DNA of 13,609 nucleotides from Coriobacteriia bacterium (GTDB taxonomy: Bacteria; Actinomycetota; Coriobacteriia; Coriobacteriales; UBA8131): positions 1-13,609 of the forward strand of contig WRFC01000013.1 of NCBI GenBank assembly GCA_009779015.1. The letters are read 5' to 3'. The notes below the pieces were generated by a model. That model searched no databases and was not told the origin of the DNA. It saw only the letters and a program-made list of their open reading frames with translations. This document shows positions 8,474-13,564 of this stretch, in pieces. Every line of letters starts with the position of its first letter. Position 1 is the stretch's first letter. A program made the position numbers and the translations under genes.

Positions 8474-8908
8474 TTAACGTAGCTCTTCGGGCACGGCATC
8501 GGGGTCAAGCACGGTCGTGCAATTCGGGCAACGCGTGGCCGCCTCGTTGATCGGCGAGTGGCAGTACGGGCATGATTTGGTGGCCGGTTTGATGCCGATG
8601 CTTTTATTGGTCAGATGGTTGTAGCCTTTGATCAGCAAGAAGATGACCAAGGCAATCAAAACGAAGTGGATAATGGCGGCGATCAGGTTGCCGTAGGTCA
8701 GCTGGGCGGCATGGTCGCCCGTGCCGATCTGGATGGCCAAGGCTGTGAAGTCGTAGCCAAAGGTCAATAGAGAGAGGGTCGGCATGATCACGTCATTGAC
8801 TAGCGAGGAGATAATCGTGTTAAAGGCCCCGCCCATGACGACGGCGATTGCCAGGTCGATCACATTCCCACGTTCGATGAACTCTTTGAATTCTCTTGCG
8901 AGCTTCAT
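8474..8908 (-). CDS. mscL: Large-conductance mechanosensitive channel MscL with C-terminal zinc ribbon
   Basis: 144 aa. MscL forms a homopentameric channel that opens under membrane tension to release solutes in osmotic downshock. The family opening is clear (EFKEFIERGNVIDLAIAVVMGGAFN), with TM1 at about 15-45, a short periplasmic loop containing FGYDF, and TM2 at about 73-95. Instead of only the usual cytoplasmic helix, residues 113-130 form a short zinc-ribbon-like motif with CPYC and CPNC (C113, C116, C127, C130). The start has AAAGGGG at about 5 nt upstream. It sits between lexA and hflX with its own possible promoter in the 94-nt gap after lexA. What the metal site does is not known to me. 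Confidence 0.94.
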   Translation of the reverse strand: MKLAREFKEFIERGNVIDLAIAVVMGGAFNTIISSLVNDVIMPTLSLLTFGYDFTALAIQIGTGDHAAQLTYGNLIAAIIHFVLIALVIFLLIKGYNHLTNKSIGIKPATKSCPYCHSPINEAATRCPNCTTVLDPDAVPEELR

Positions 8909-8964
8909 CTGTACCCCTTTGTTGCACGGGCGTTAATGCCCGACATGGCAGACATTACCTTATC

Positions 8965-8995
8965 AGTATAGACGATCGTCAAGCCGGGATGGCAA
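8965..8995 (-). promoter_or_regulatory. Possible promoter for mscL-hflX
   Basis: In the lexA-mscL gap the minus strand has TATACT (8970-8965) preceded by TTGCCA (8995-8990) at a 19-nt spacing. An overlapping TTGACG (8982-8977) and a 10-bp palindrome GACGATCGTC (8971-8980) are also present. The spacer is longer than ideal, so this is tentative. A 5-bp hairpin with arms CGGGC and GCCCG lies nearer mscL (about 8927-8942), without a U-run. Confidence 0.3.
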
Positions 8996-9002
8996 TGTTG
9001 GG

Positions 9003-9644
9003 CTAGAGGGTGCGCAACAAGGCGATGACCTTGCCCAGGATCGTCACATCGCGCACGTAGATCGGCTCCATAGTCGGGTTCTCTGGCTGCAGCCGCACCC
9101 TTTCGGCCTCTTTGTAAAAGGTCTTGACCGTGGCCTCGTTCTCAATCAAGGCCACCACGATATCGCCGTTGTCGGCCGTCGGCTGCTCTTTGACGACAAC
9201 ATAGTCGCCGTCAAAGATGCCCGCCTCGATCATCGAGTCGCCTTTGACCGTGAGCAAGAACGAAGCCGTGTCGCCCACGACCTGCTTGGGCAGGGGCAGG
9301 CTCTCCTCGATATTCTGTTCGGCTAAGATCGGCGTGCCGGCTGCGACTCGCCCGACCAGAGGCAACATGACGATACTATTGGGGATATCGGGCAGGATGT
9401 CAGGCATCGGCGCGTCAGGGCCATCGAGCAGCAGCGTCAGGCCGCGCGCAGTCGATGTGTCGCGGCGGATAAAGCCCAGGCCCTCCAGCGTGTTCAGCTG
9501 CGAATGGACAGATGACGAGGAAGACAGGCCGACAGCCTCGCCGATCTCGCGGACGCTGGGTGGGTAGGAATTCTCACGCAAAAAAGTAGAGAGGAAGTCC
9601 AGGATATCTCGCTGGCGTGCGCTCAGCTGCTCTTGATCTAACAC
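9003..9644 (-). CDS. lexA: SOS regulator LexA
   Basis: 213 aa from the chosen GTG at 9642-9644. LexA represses SOS genes and self-cleaves when stimulated by RecA filaments. Residues 5-65 form the winged HTH (PPSVREIGEAVGLSSSSSVHSQL). The cleavage site is A102-G103 in VAAGTP; the catalytic pair is S137 (GDSM) and K174 (ATVK), all intact. A longer reading from a GTG at 9660-9662 would place the strong AAAGGAGG (about 9656-9649) inside the coding sequence, so I chose the GTG that follows it by 4 nt. The promoter upstream carries a LexA box, so it is autoregulated. A TAG ends it, and mscL follows 94 nt later on the same strand. Confidence 0.94.
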   Translation of the reverse strand: MLDQEQLSARQRDILDFLSTFLRENSYPPSVREIGEAVGLSSSSSVHSQLNTLEGLGFIRRDTSTARGLTLLLDGPDAPMPDILPDIPNSIVMLPLVGRVAAGTPILAEQNIEESLPLPKQVVGDTASFLLTVKGDSMIEAGIFDGDYVVVKEQPTADNGDIVVALIENEATVKTFYKEAERVRLQPENPTMEPIYVRDVTILGKVIALLRTL

Positions 9645-9676
9645 CTTGCCTCCTTTTATCACATTCGTTAGCTAGC

Positions 9677-9705
9677 ATTATACGGCATCCGGCCGAGAAT
9701 AGCAA
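9677..9705 (-). promoter_or_regulatory. lexA promoter
   Basis: On the minus strand TTGCTA (9705-9700) is followed after exactly 17 nt by a perfect TATAAT (9682-9677). Transcription would start near 9670, leaving a leader of about 25 nt with the AAAGGAGG ribosome-binding site. The -35 element overlaps the LexA box. Confidence 0.8.
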
Positions 9706-9717
9706 ACAAATGTTCGA
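9702..9717. promoter_or_regulatory. LexA box in the lexA promoter
   Basis: Plus strand GCAAACAAATGTTCGA; minus strand TCGAACATTTGTTTGC. It matches the Gram-positive/mycobacterial SOS consensus (TCGAAC, four bases, GTTCGA) with one perfect half and one half differing at two positions. It overlaps the -35 of lexA, the expected position for autorepression. Confidence 0.85.
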
Positions 9718-9749
9718 AGAATTTTGAGCAGCTGTTTTTTGGTAGTCTG

Positions 9750-9920
9750 TCAGTCGTCTTGAAGCTTGATGTAGAGCTCGCTAAAGACCCGGGCGGCCAC
9801 ATCCGCAGTCAGCCGCACATAGTCTTTGTGGGTCGAGCAGCCGCCGCCCCAGTCCTCGGCGATCTCTTCGGCCACCTCATCGGCCATCGCGGCCAGCTCT
9901 TCGCTCGAAATCTTACGCAT
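9750..9920 (-). CDS. Small protein of unknown function (56 aa)
   Basis: ATG at 9918-9920 with a good AAAGGAGA site 9 nt upstream, TGA at 9750-9752. The 56-residue product is soluble and acidic, begins MRKISSEELAAMADEVAEEI, has a central WGGGCSTHKDYVRL segment, and reads as two short helices around a Gly-rich turn. Codon use resembles its neighbours. I do not recognise the family. It runs in the same direction as lexA, ending 33 nt before the LexA box, so it is upstream of the SOS-controlled start and is probably not itself SOS-controlled. No clear promoter is visible ahead of it. Its single Cys and the short length leave function open. Confidence 0.65.
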   Translation of the reverse strand: MRKISSEELAAMADEVAEEIAEDWGGGCSTHKDYVRLTADVAARVFSELYIKLQDD

Positions 9921-10117
9921 CAGGGTCTTCTCCTTTTAACTATGGCCGACGCTATTTAAGCAGTGGCCGGGCTCACCATTTTACGGCAAGCTTCAGCGGC
10001 ACAGGCCTTTAGGGGGAGAAAAGACAGGCCATTGGCGCCCGCCGTCGGCCGTTGCCGGCAGACGGTCAGGCTTTAGTCATCGTGCTGTAAGGTGGCAGAA
10101 TGCAAGGGTGGCGGCCA
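9921..10117. other. Non-coding stretch between the 56-aa gene and the left direct repeat
   Basis: No convincing gene on either strand. It holds the ribosome-binding site of the 56-aa gene (about 9930-9936) and one strong imperfect hairpin at 10041-10066: arms CCGTC/GACGG and GCCG/CGGC around loop TTGC with a single G-A internal mismatch. The hairpin has no U-run on either strand. I could not find a well-formed promoter for the 56-aa gene. Confidence 0.6.
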
Positions 10118-10210
10118 GGGCGGTTCTGCCAACGATTTTGCTGTCCGATAAATCGGGCGGCTTGGCTACTGTCCGATATTTGCCCTAGACACAAACAAAT
10201 GTTCGATATA
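10118..10210 (+). repeat. Left 93-bp direct repeat: relict copy of an SOS promoter
   Basis: Identical to 11358-11450 at 91 of 93 positions with a constant offset of 1240. The two differences are C10166 versus T11406 and A10193 versus G11433. The second lies in the LexA box, which here reads CAAACAAATGTTCG (10192-10205). The copy keeps the -35-like TAGACA (10186-10191) but ends after TA of the -10, so the promoter is dead. It touches the transposase 3' end region at 10211, fitting a target duplication made by the insertion. Confidence 0.92.
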
Positions 10211-10280
10211 CCCGTTTTTAACACTTTGATATGACTGGATTTCTAAAAGCGCTGGTTGTCGCAGTGAAACGAGCTGAGAG

Positions 10281-10321
10281 AGGGCGATCGGGCCCAGGTA
10301 TTATCCGGTCGCCCTTTTTGT
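10281..10321 (+). terminator. Rho-independent terminator at the IS end, facing into the IS
   Basis: Plus strand arms AGGGCGATCGG (10281-10291) and CCGGTCGCCCT (10305-10315) pair at 10 of 11 positions and are followed by TTTTGTTTTC. It would stop plus-strand transcription before it runs antisense through the transposase. The right arm overlaps the last transposase codons. On the minus strand there is no U-run. Confidence 0.7.
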
Positions 10322-11356
10322 TTTCGAAATAATCCTCCGCATATCCTTGTTGCTCACGATCTCCGTGTCGGTGTAGAAGCCGAACGCGTCATGCAGCGCG
10401 TCGGTGACAGCGCTGCGATCGCAGGCAGGCTGGTAGCCTTCCCCTTCCTGCCTGATGAAGTCCATGCTGCGCATGGCTGCGACGATCTCCTCCATCGAGA
10501 AGCGCCCATCCAGCCGCTGCTCGATTACCCGGCAGATCACAAGGGCGATGAAGCAGGTGGCGAAATGCGCCTCGATACGGTTGTCGCGGTGCAGGTAGAC
10601 CGGCCGTGACTTGAACTCGTGCTTCATGATGCGGAAGCATTCCTCGATCTCCCACCTGCCCTTGTTCACCTTGATGATGCCCGAGACGTCCCCCTCGAGG
10701 TTCGTGGCCACGCCGTAGAGCCCGTCATACGCGGCCTCGGACTCGATGGCCGCCTCGTCCAGCGTGAAGACGCTCCTTTCGGCTATCTCGCCGTCAGGGG
10801 TGACGGGCGTCGATGCGATGAAGCGCCTGTAGTCGTTCTGCCTGTGCTTGGCGGCCTTCTTCGGGTTCTTCTCCAGGAGCCTTGCCGCCCGTTCCACCTG
10901 GCGTGCGCGGATGCGCCTTTGGTACGCGGCGTACTTGGGCGAGTACGTGACGACGATCCTTTGCTCCAGCCCCCCGTCGTTTATCCAGCGCTCCTTGTAA
11001 TAGATGTCGTCCAGGCGGGCGTCCCCGTCGATGCCTGCAAGGTCGAACGTGCCTGGACGGCCGAGCACCTGCCAGCCCCGCCTGTCCAACGCCCATTCGC
11101 GCAGGTAGGCCTTCAGGGACCTGATGGACTGGGTGGTGACGAAGCGGCGCGTGCGGGAGTCGTTGAACCTCCTGTTGGCGGCGCTGGCCAGCCCGGCGTC
11201 CGTGCAGACCACGAACTCCGACAGGCTGAAGTCTTTGAGGATGCATTGCTCGAGCGGGCTTAACGTGACCTGCTCGTTGGTGTTCCCAGGGTGGATGGAG
11301 AACGCCAGCGGGATGCCGGAGGCATCCATGAAGAGGCCCATCTCCACTATCGGGCT
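10301..11356 (-). pseudogene. IS1634-family transposase, 5'-truncated
   Basis: About 350 codons of the C-terminal part of a DDE transposase. Recognisable features, counted from the GTG at 11347: MGLFMDASGIPLAFSIHPGN, VVCTDAGLAS with the second catalytic Asp (D50), the TTQSIRSLKAYLREW segment, and GRWEIEECFRIMKHEF with the catalytic Glu (about E235). Homology extends a few codons upstream as PSPIV and then stops at the direct repeat. Relatives are about 550-600 aa, so some 200 N-terminal residues are gone, including the first catalytic Asp. No start with a ribosome-binding site is present. The protein should be inactive. Codon use is similar to the host, so the element is not obviously foreign by composition. 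Confidence 0.9.
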
Positions 11357-11357
11357 C

Positions 11358-11450
11358 GGGCGGTTCTGCCAACGATTTTGCTGTCCGATAAATCGGGCGG
11401 CTTGGTTACTGTCCGATATTTGCCCTAGACACGAACAAATGTTCGATATA
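11358..11450 (+). repeat. Right 93-bp direct repeat, containing the upstream half of the functional SOS promoter
   Basis: Second copy of 10118-10210 (91/93). It continues into the intact -10 and the 47-aa gene, so it is the copy attached to the original downstream flank. Within it CTGTCCGATA occurs twice, at 11381-11390 and 11409-11418 (28 bp apart), and CCGATAAATCGG (11385-11396) is an inverted repeat. These lie just upstream of the -35 and are unexplained. Confidence 0.92.
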
Positions 11451-11454
11451 TACT
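11426..11454 (+). promoter_or_regulatory. SOS promoter of the 47-aa membrane protein gene
   Basis: TAGACA (11426-11431), a spacer of exactly 17 nt, and TATACT (11449-11454). The spacer consists of a perfect 14-bp LexA box plus ATA. Transcription would begin near 11461. The arrangement is classic for LexA repression by occlusion of RNA polymerase. It points away from lexA, so lexA and this gene form a divergent SOS pair (now separated by the IS remnant and the 56-aa gene). Confidence 0.85.
11432..11445. promoter_or_regulatory. LexA box 1 (perfect palindromic arms)
   Basis: CGAACAAATGTTCG: both five-base arms are exact for the Gram-positive SOS consensus. It fills the spacer of the promoter above. 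It is the best LexA site in the window, better than the one in front of lexA itself. Confidence 0.9.
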
Positions 11455-11469
11455 ACCTGAACATGTTCA

Positions 11470-11483
11470 CAAACGCTTGTTCG
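11470..11483. promoter_or_regulatory. LexA box 2, downstream of the predicted start
   Basis: CAAACGCTTGTTCG: one exact arm and one arm with a single change, the same change as in the box of lexA. Its centre is 38 bp from that of box 1, within the predicted leader, so two LexA dimers could bind. Confidence 0.7.
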
Positions 11484-11537
11484 ATTGCCCGGCCTGGTTG
11501 CTTGGGTCGGCCAAAACGGGATTGAGGAGTGCAGGAG

Positions 11538-11681
11538 ATGAAAGAGAGACTGTTCTATATAGTTGAGGGCTGCCGTGGCGAAGATGCCTACCGGGCGAGC
11601 AAGGCCGATGTGGCCGCGATGGTCGTGGCCGCCCTGGTCTTTTGCGCCGTCATCTTTGCTGCTCCCTGGTTGGGGTATTAA
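11538..11681 (+). CDS. SOS-controlled small membrane protein (47 aa), unknown family
   Basis: ATG at 11538-11540, TAA at 11679-11681. A GAGGAG site (11524-11529) sits 8 nt upstream. Residues 1-24 are charged and predicted cytoplasmic (begins MKERLFYIVEGCRGEDAYRA); about 25-44 is one hydrophobic helix rich in Ala, Val and Phe; it ends APWLGY. It lies between lexA and nrdR, diverges from lexA and has two LexA boxes. Mycobacterium has chiZ (Rv2719c) and Corynebacterium has divS in this slot, both SOS-induced and affecting division, but those proteins are over 140 aa, and ChiZ has a LysM domain absent here. By position and topology it may be a compact division inhibitor, similar in concept to SidA of Caulobacter. 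The function is inference; the gene and its control are well supported. Confidence 0.78.
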   Translation: MKERLFYIVEGCRGEDAYRASKADVAAMVVAALVFCAVIFAAPWLGY

Positions 11682-11833
11682 AGGGCATGGGCGATGAAGA
11701 GACCAAAAAGGCGTGGCACAAAGGCTGCAATGCCCGCACGGCACCATGTACCACGGGCCCTTCCCCCAGCTTGGCTGAAAAGGCACAGCAAAAAGGTCTG
11801 GCTGAAAGGAATGGTCAAATTAGAGACTTGGCA
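11682..11833 (+). other. Spacer between the 47-aa gene and the nrdR promoter
   Basis: Open frames exist here (one continuing the 47-aa frame after its TAA up to 11837, one in frame with nrdR), but neither has a good ribosome-binding site or the third-position GC of its neighbours. Arms GCCCG (about 11731) and CGGGC (about 11753) could form a long-loop hairpin without a U-run. I see no gene or firm terminator, so nrdR may also be reached by transcription from the SOS promoter. Confidence 0.5.
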
Positions 11834-11862
11834 TTGAAACACAAGATGTTGTGTGCTAACCT
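11834..11862 (+). promoter_or_regulatory. nrdR promoter candidate
   Basis: TTGAAA (11834-11839), 17 nt, then TAACCT (11857-11862) with an extended TGC just before it. The -10 is weak (3 of 6) but the spacing and the TG extension fit, and the NrdR box occupies the spacer. Confidence 0.5.
11839..11854. promoter_or_regulatory. Candidate NrdR box
   Basis: ACACAAGATGTTGTGT has perfect 6-bp inverted arms and agrees with the published NrdR-box pattern (acaCwAtATaTwGtgt) at 14 of 16 positions. It lies between the -35 and -10 elements in front of nrdR, suggesting autoregulation. Only one box is seen; many ribonucleotide reductase promoters have two. Confidence 0.7.
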
Positions 11863-11893
11863 CAATCTAAATTCTGCAAATGGGGTTGATGCC

Positions 11894-12343
11894 ATGCGTT
11901 GTGCTGCCTGCGGTTGTCCAGATTCCAAGGTCGTTGATTCCCGTCCATCTGACGATGGGCTATCAATCCGTCGCCGTCGCGAGTGCTTGAATTGTGGTGC
12001 CCGCTTTACGACCTACGAGCGGCATTTTGAGTCGCCTCTGATCGTTATCAAGAACAGCCGCTCATCCGAGCCCTTTGACCGCCAAAAGCTGATGCGCGGC
12101 CTCATGACGGCCACTAAAAAGCGTGGTATCCCGCCCGCCCGCCTCGAAGCCCTGATCGACAACATCGAGTCAGAGCTGCGGAATACTTTAAAGAACGAGG
12201 TGCGCTCGACCGTGCTGGGCGAAATGGTCTTAGAGCGGCTGCGCGATATCGACGATGTTGCCTATATCCGTTTTGCCTCGGTCTACAAAGACTTCAAGAA
12301 TGCCGATGAGTTCAAGAACGCCCTGGCAAAGCTCGACCATTGA
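11894..12343 (+). CDS. nrdR: Transcriptional repressor NrdR
   Basis: 149 aa, the standard length. NrdR represses ribonucleotide reductase genes in response to dATP/ATP. Residues 3-34 form the zinc ribbon (C3, C6, C31, C34) followed by ARFTTYER; about 48-138 is the ATP-cone domain (SSEPFDRQKLMRGL, KRGIP, VAYIRFASVYKDF). A longer frame upstream has no family homology by eye; the ATG giving MRCAACG is the canonical family start. The ribosome-binding site is modest (GGGG about 9 nt upstream). A candidate NrdR box is in the promoter. dut follows 79 nt later on the same strand. lexA-nrdR linkage is typical of actinobacteria. Confidence 0.95.
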   Translation: MRCAACGCPDSKVVDSRPSDDGLSIRRRRECLNCGARFTTYERHFESPLIVIKNSRSSEPFDRQKLMRGLMTATKKRGIPPARLEALIDNIESELRNTLKNEVRSTVLGEMVLERLRDIDDVAYIRFASVYKDFKNADEFKNALAKLDH

Positions 12344-12360
12344 TGTGCCTCTCATTAGCC

Positions 12361-12398
12361 CCCGCCACTTCTCTGGCGGGCCCAGATACCCCAGATAC
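12361..12398 (+). other. nrdR-dut spacer: hairpin and 9-bp tandem repeat
   Basis: CCCGCCA (12361-12367) and TGGCGGG (12374-12380) form a perfect 7-bp stem with a 6-nt loop. Directly after it CCCAGATAC occurs twice in tandem (12381-12398). There is no U-run, so if it acts on transcription it is at most a partial terminator; an RNA-stability or processing element between the two cistrons is equally possible. Confidence 0.5.
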
Positions 12399-12422
12399 GA
12401 GTAAAAGAAGCTGGGCTGGACA

Positions 12423-12905
12423 ATGACCAAGGTTCAGATAAAACGCCTGGACAAGGGCGTCGCACTGCCCAAAACGGCTTACAGCGGCGACGCCGGCTTT
12501 GACCTTGAGGCGGCTGTAGACTGCGTTTTAGCCCCGGGAGAACGGGCGATGGTTTCCACCGGCTTGGCCGTGGCCATCCCTGAGGGGTTTGCCGGCCTCG
12601 TCATACCGCGCAGCGGCCTGGCCTGGCACCATGGCCTCAGCCTGGTCAACACGCCTGGGCTGATCGACAGCCACTATCGCGGAGAGCTGCGTGTCATCGC
12701 CATCAACCACGACCTGGGCGAGCCGATCCAGATCAAGCGGGGCGACCGGATTGCCCAGCTGGTCATCGTGGCCTTGCCGGCCATCGAGTTTGCCGAGGTC
12801 GCAGAGTTGGACGACACAGACAGGGGCGCCCAGGGCTTTGGCAGCAGCGGCCTGGCCGGCCAAAAGCCAGAGGCCACGGCCGAGAACCAAGAGAAAAGGA
12901 CGTAG
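12423..12905 (+). CDS. dut: dUTP diphosphatase (trimeric dUTPase)
   Basis: 160 aa. Hydrolyses dUTP to dUMP and pyrophosphate, keeping uracil out of DNA and feeding dTMP synthesis. All five motifs are present: I DAGFDL (23-28), II PRSGLA (62-67), III GLIDSHYRGE (79-88, catalytic D82 and base-stacking Y85), IV RGDRIAQL (106-113), V RGAQGFGSSG (134-143). The last ~17 residues are a polar tail rich in Glu and Lys. The ribosome-binding site is weak (CTGGA), consistent with translation as part of the nrdR transcript. The TAG is 7 nt before the next gene. Confidence 0.95.
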   Translation: MTKVQIKRLDKGVALPKTAYSGDAGFDLEAAVDCVLAPGERAMVSTGLAVAIPEGFAGLVIPRSGLAWHHGLSLVNTPGLIDSHYRGELRVIAINHDLGEPIQIKRGDRIAQLVIVALPAIEFAEVAELDDTDRGAQGFGSSGLAGQKPEATAENQEKRT

Positions 12906-12912
12906 AAAAAGA

Positions 12913-13560
12913 ATGCCCAAGGACCCACAAGGACTGTTTAACCCCCAACGGCCGAGCAAGCAGTTGCTGATGCGCCACCCCCAGACCATCGCGAACATCG
13001 AGGCGCGCTATCAGGGGCAGCAGAACGCCGCCCTCTCCGAGCTCGGAGAAGCGCAGCGTAAGAGGGCCGTGGCCGGCCTCTTGAGCTGGGAGCCCGATGT
13101 CGTCGTGACTTCTCCACTTGACCGTTGCCGGTCGATTGCCGAGCCGGTGGCCGAAGGACTGGGCATCGAGTTGATTGTTGACGACCGCCTGATGGAGATG
13201 AGCTTTGGTTTGTTAGAGGGCTTGACCTATGATCAGATAACCGAGCGCGGGCTGGCTTTTCCTTGGGATGCCAGCACCGGTGCCTGGCCGGTCGAAGGCG
13301 CCGAGACGATCGCCCAGTTTGCCGCCCGGGTGCAAAGCGCTGCTGACGACCTGATTCTGCATGAAGGCCGCGTGGCCTCGGTTGTCCACGGCGGCGTGGT
13401 GCGTGGCATCACCAGTTATTGGATGCAGATCGCCGACGAGGGCTTTTGGTTGATGGCGGTGCGCAATGTAGAGTCGGCCTGTTTTAGCGCGGACGGCTTT
13501 GGGAGCATCTTTTTAGAAGGGTTTGGCCTGCATCCAGAATGGCTGGCCAGCTTTAAGTAG
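12913..13560 (+). CDS. Histidine phosphatase (phosphoglycerate mutase-like) family protein
   Basis: 215 aa from the chosen ATG at 12913. Phosphohistidine-intermediate fold: LMRHPQT (R21, H22 nucleophile; the usual RHGET/RHGQT has Gly where this has Pro23), TSPLDRC (R71), MEMSFGLLEG (E95) and VVHGGVVR (H159). All four catalytic residues are present, so it should be an active phosphatase; the substrate cannot be told. A longer frame from 12691 lies inside dut in another frame and shows no homology, so I rejected it. A purine-rich AAAAGGA lies in the last dut codons. It starts 7 nt after dut, suggesting one operon and possibly a role in nucleotide or sugar phosphate turnover (inference). Confidence 0.88.
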   Translation: MPKDPQGLFNPQRPSKQLLMRHPQTIANIEARYQGQQNAALSELGEAQRKRAVAGLLSWEPDVVVTSPLDRCRSIAEPVAEGLGIELIVDDRLMEMSFGLLEGLTYDQITERGLAFPWDASTGAWPVEGAETIAQFAARVQSAADDLILHEGRVASVVHGGVVRGITSYWMQIADEGFWLMAVRNVESACFSADGFGSIFLEGFGLHPEWLASFK

Positions 13561-13564
13561 AGGG

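Larger units (their letters stand above)
10211..11357 (-). mobile_element. IS1634-family (IS4 superfamily) insertion sequence remnant, truncated at the transposase 5' end
   Basis: Lies exactly between the two 93-bp direct repeats. It contains the 3' part of an IS1634-family transposase plus a 90-bp end segment (10211-10300). No terminal inverted repeat is visible between 10211 and 11357, because the right end and the first part of the transposase gene are missing. IS1634 elements are known for long, variable target duplications, which matches the 93-bp repeats. The left end at 10211 is probably a true IS end; the right boundary is a deletion junction, possibly at a GGGCGGT microhomology (11358-11364). 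Confidence 0.85.

Noticed and set aside
8927..8942. Terminator between lexA and mscL
   Set aside because: Only a 5-bp stem with no U-run on either strand.
9645..9662. LexA start at the GTG at 9660-9662
   Set aside because: That would put the AAAGGAGG ribosome-binding site inside the gene; the next GTG at 9642-9644 is better placed.
11459..11468. GAACATGTTC as a third LexA box at the 47-aa gene
   Set aside because: The half-sites are 2 bp apart rather than 4, so it does not fit the LexA consensus, though it could modestly aid binding.
11406..11786. Minus-strand frame of 126 codons opposite the 47-aa gene
   Set aside because: It spans the SOS promoter and has no ribosome-binding site or recognisable domain; the plus-strand gene explains the region.
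11642..11893. Long N-terminal extension of NrdR
   Set aside because: NrdR proteins begin at the zinc ribbon (MRCxxCG); the extension has low-complexity content, holds the promoter and NrdR box, and lacks a good ribosome-binding site.
12691..12912. Extended start for the histidine phosphatase inside dut
   Set aside because: This is an alternative-frame shadow of dut with a Ser/Arg/Pro-rich composition; the ATG at 12913 follows the dut stop and precedes the RH motif at a normal distance.
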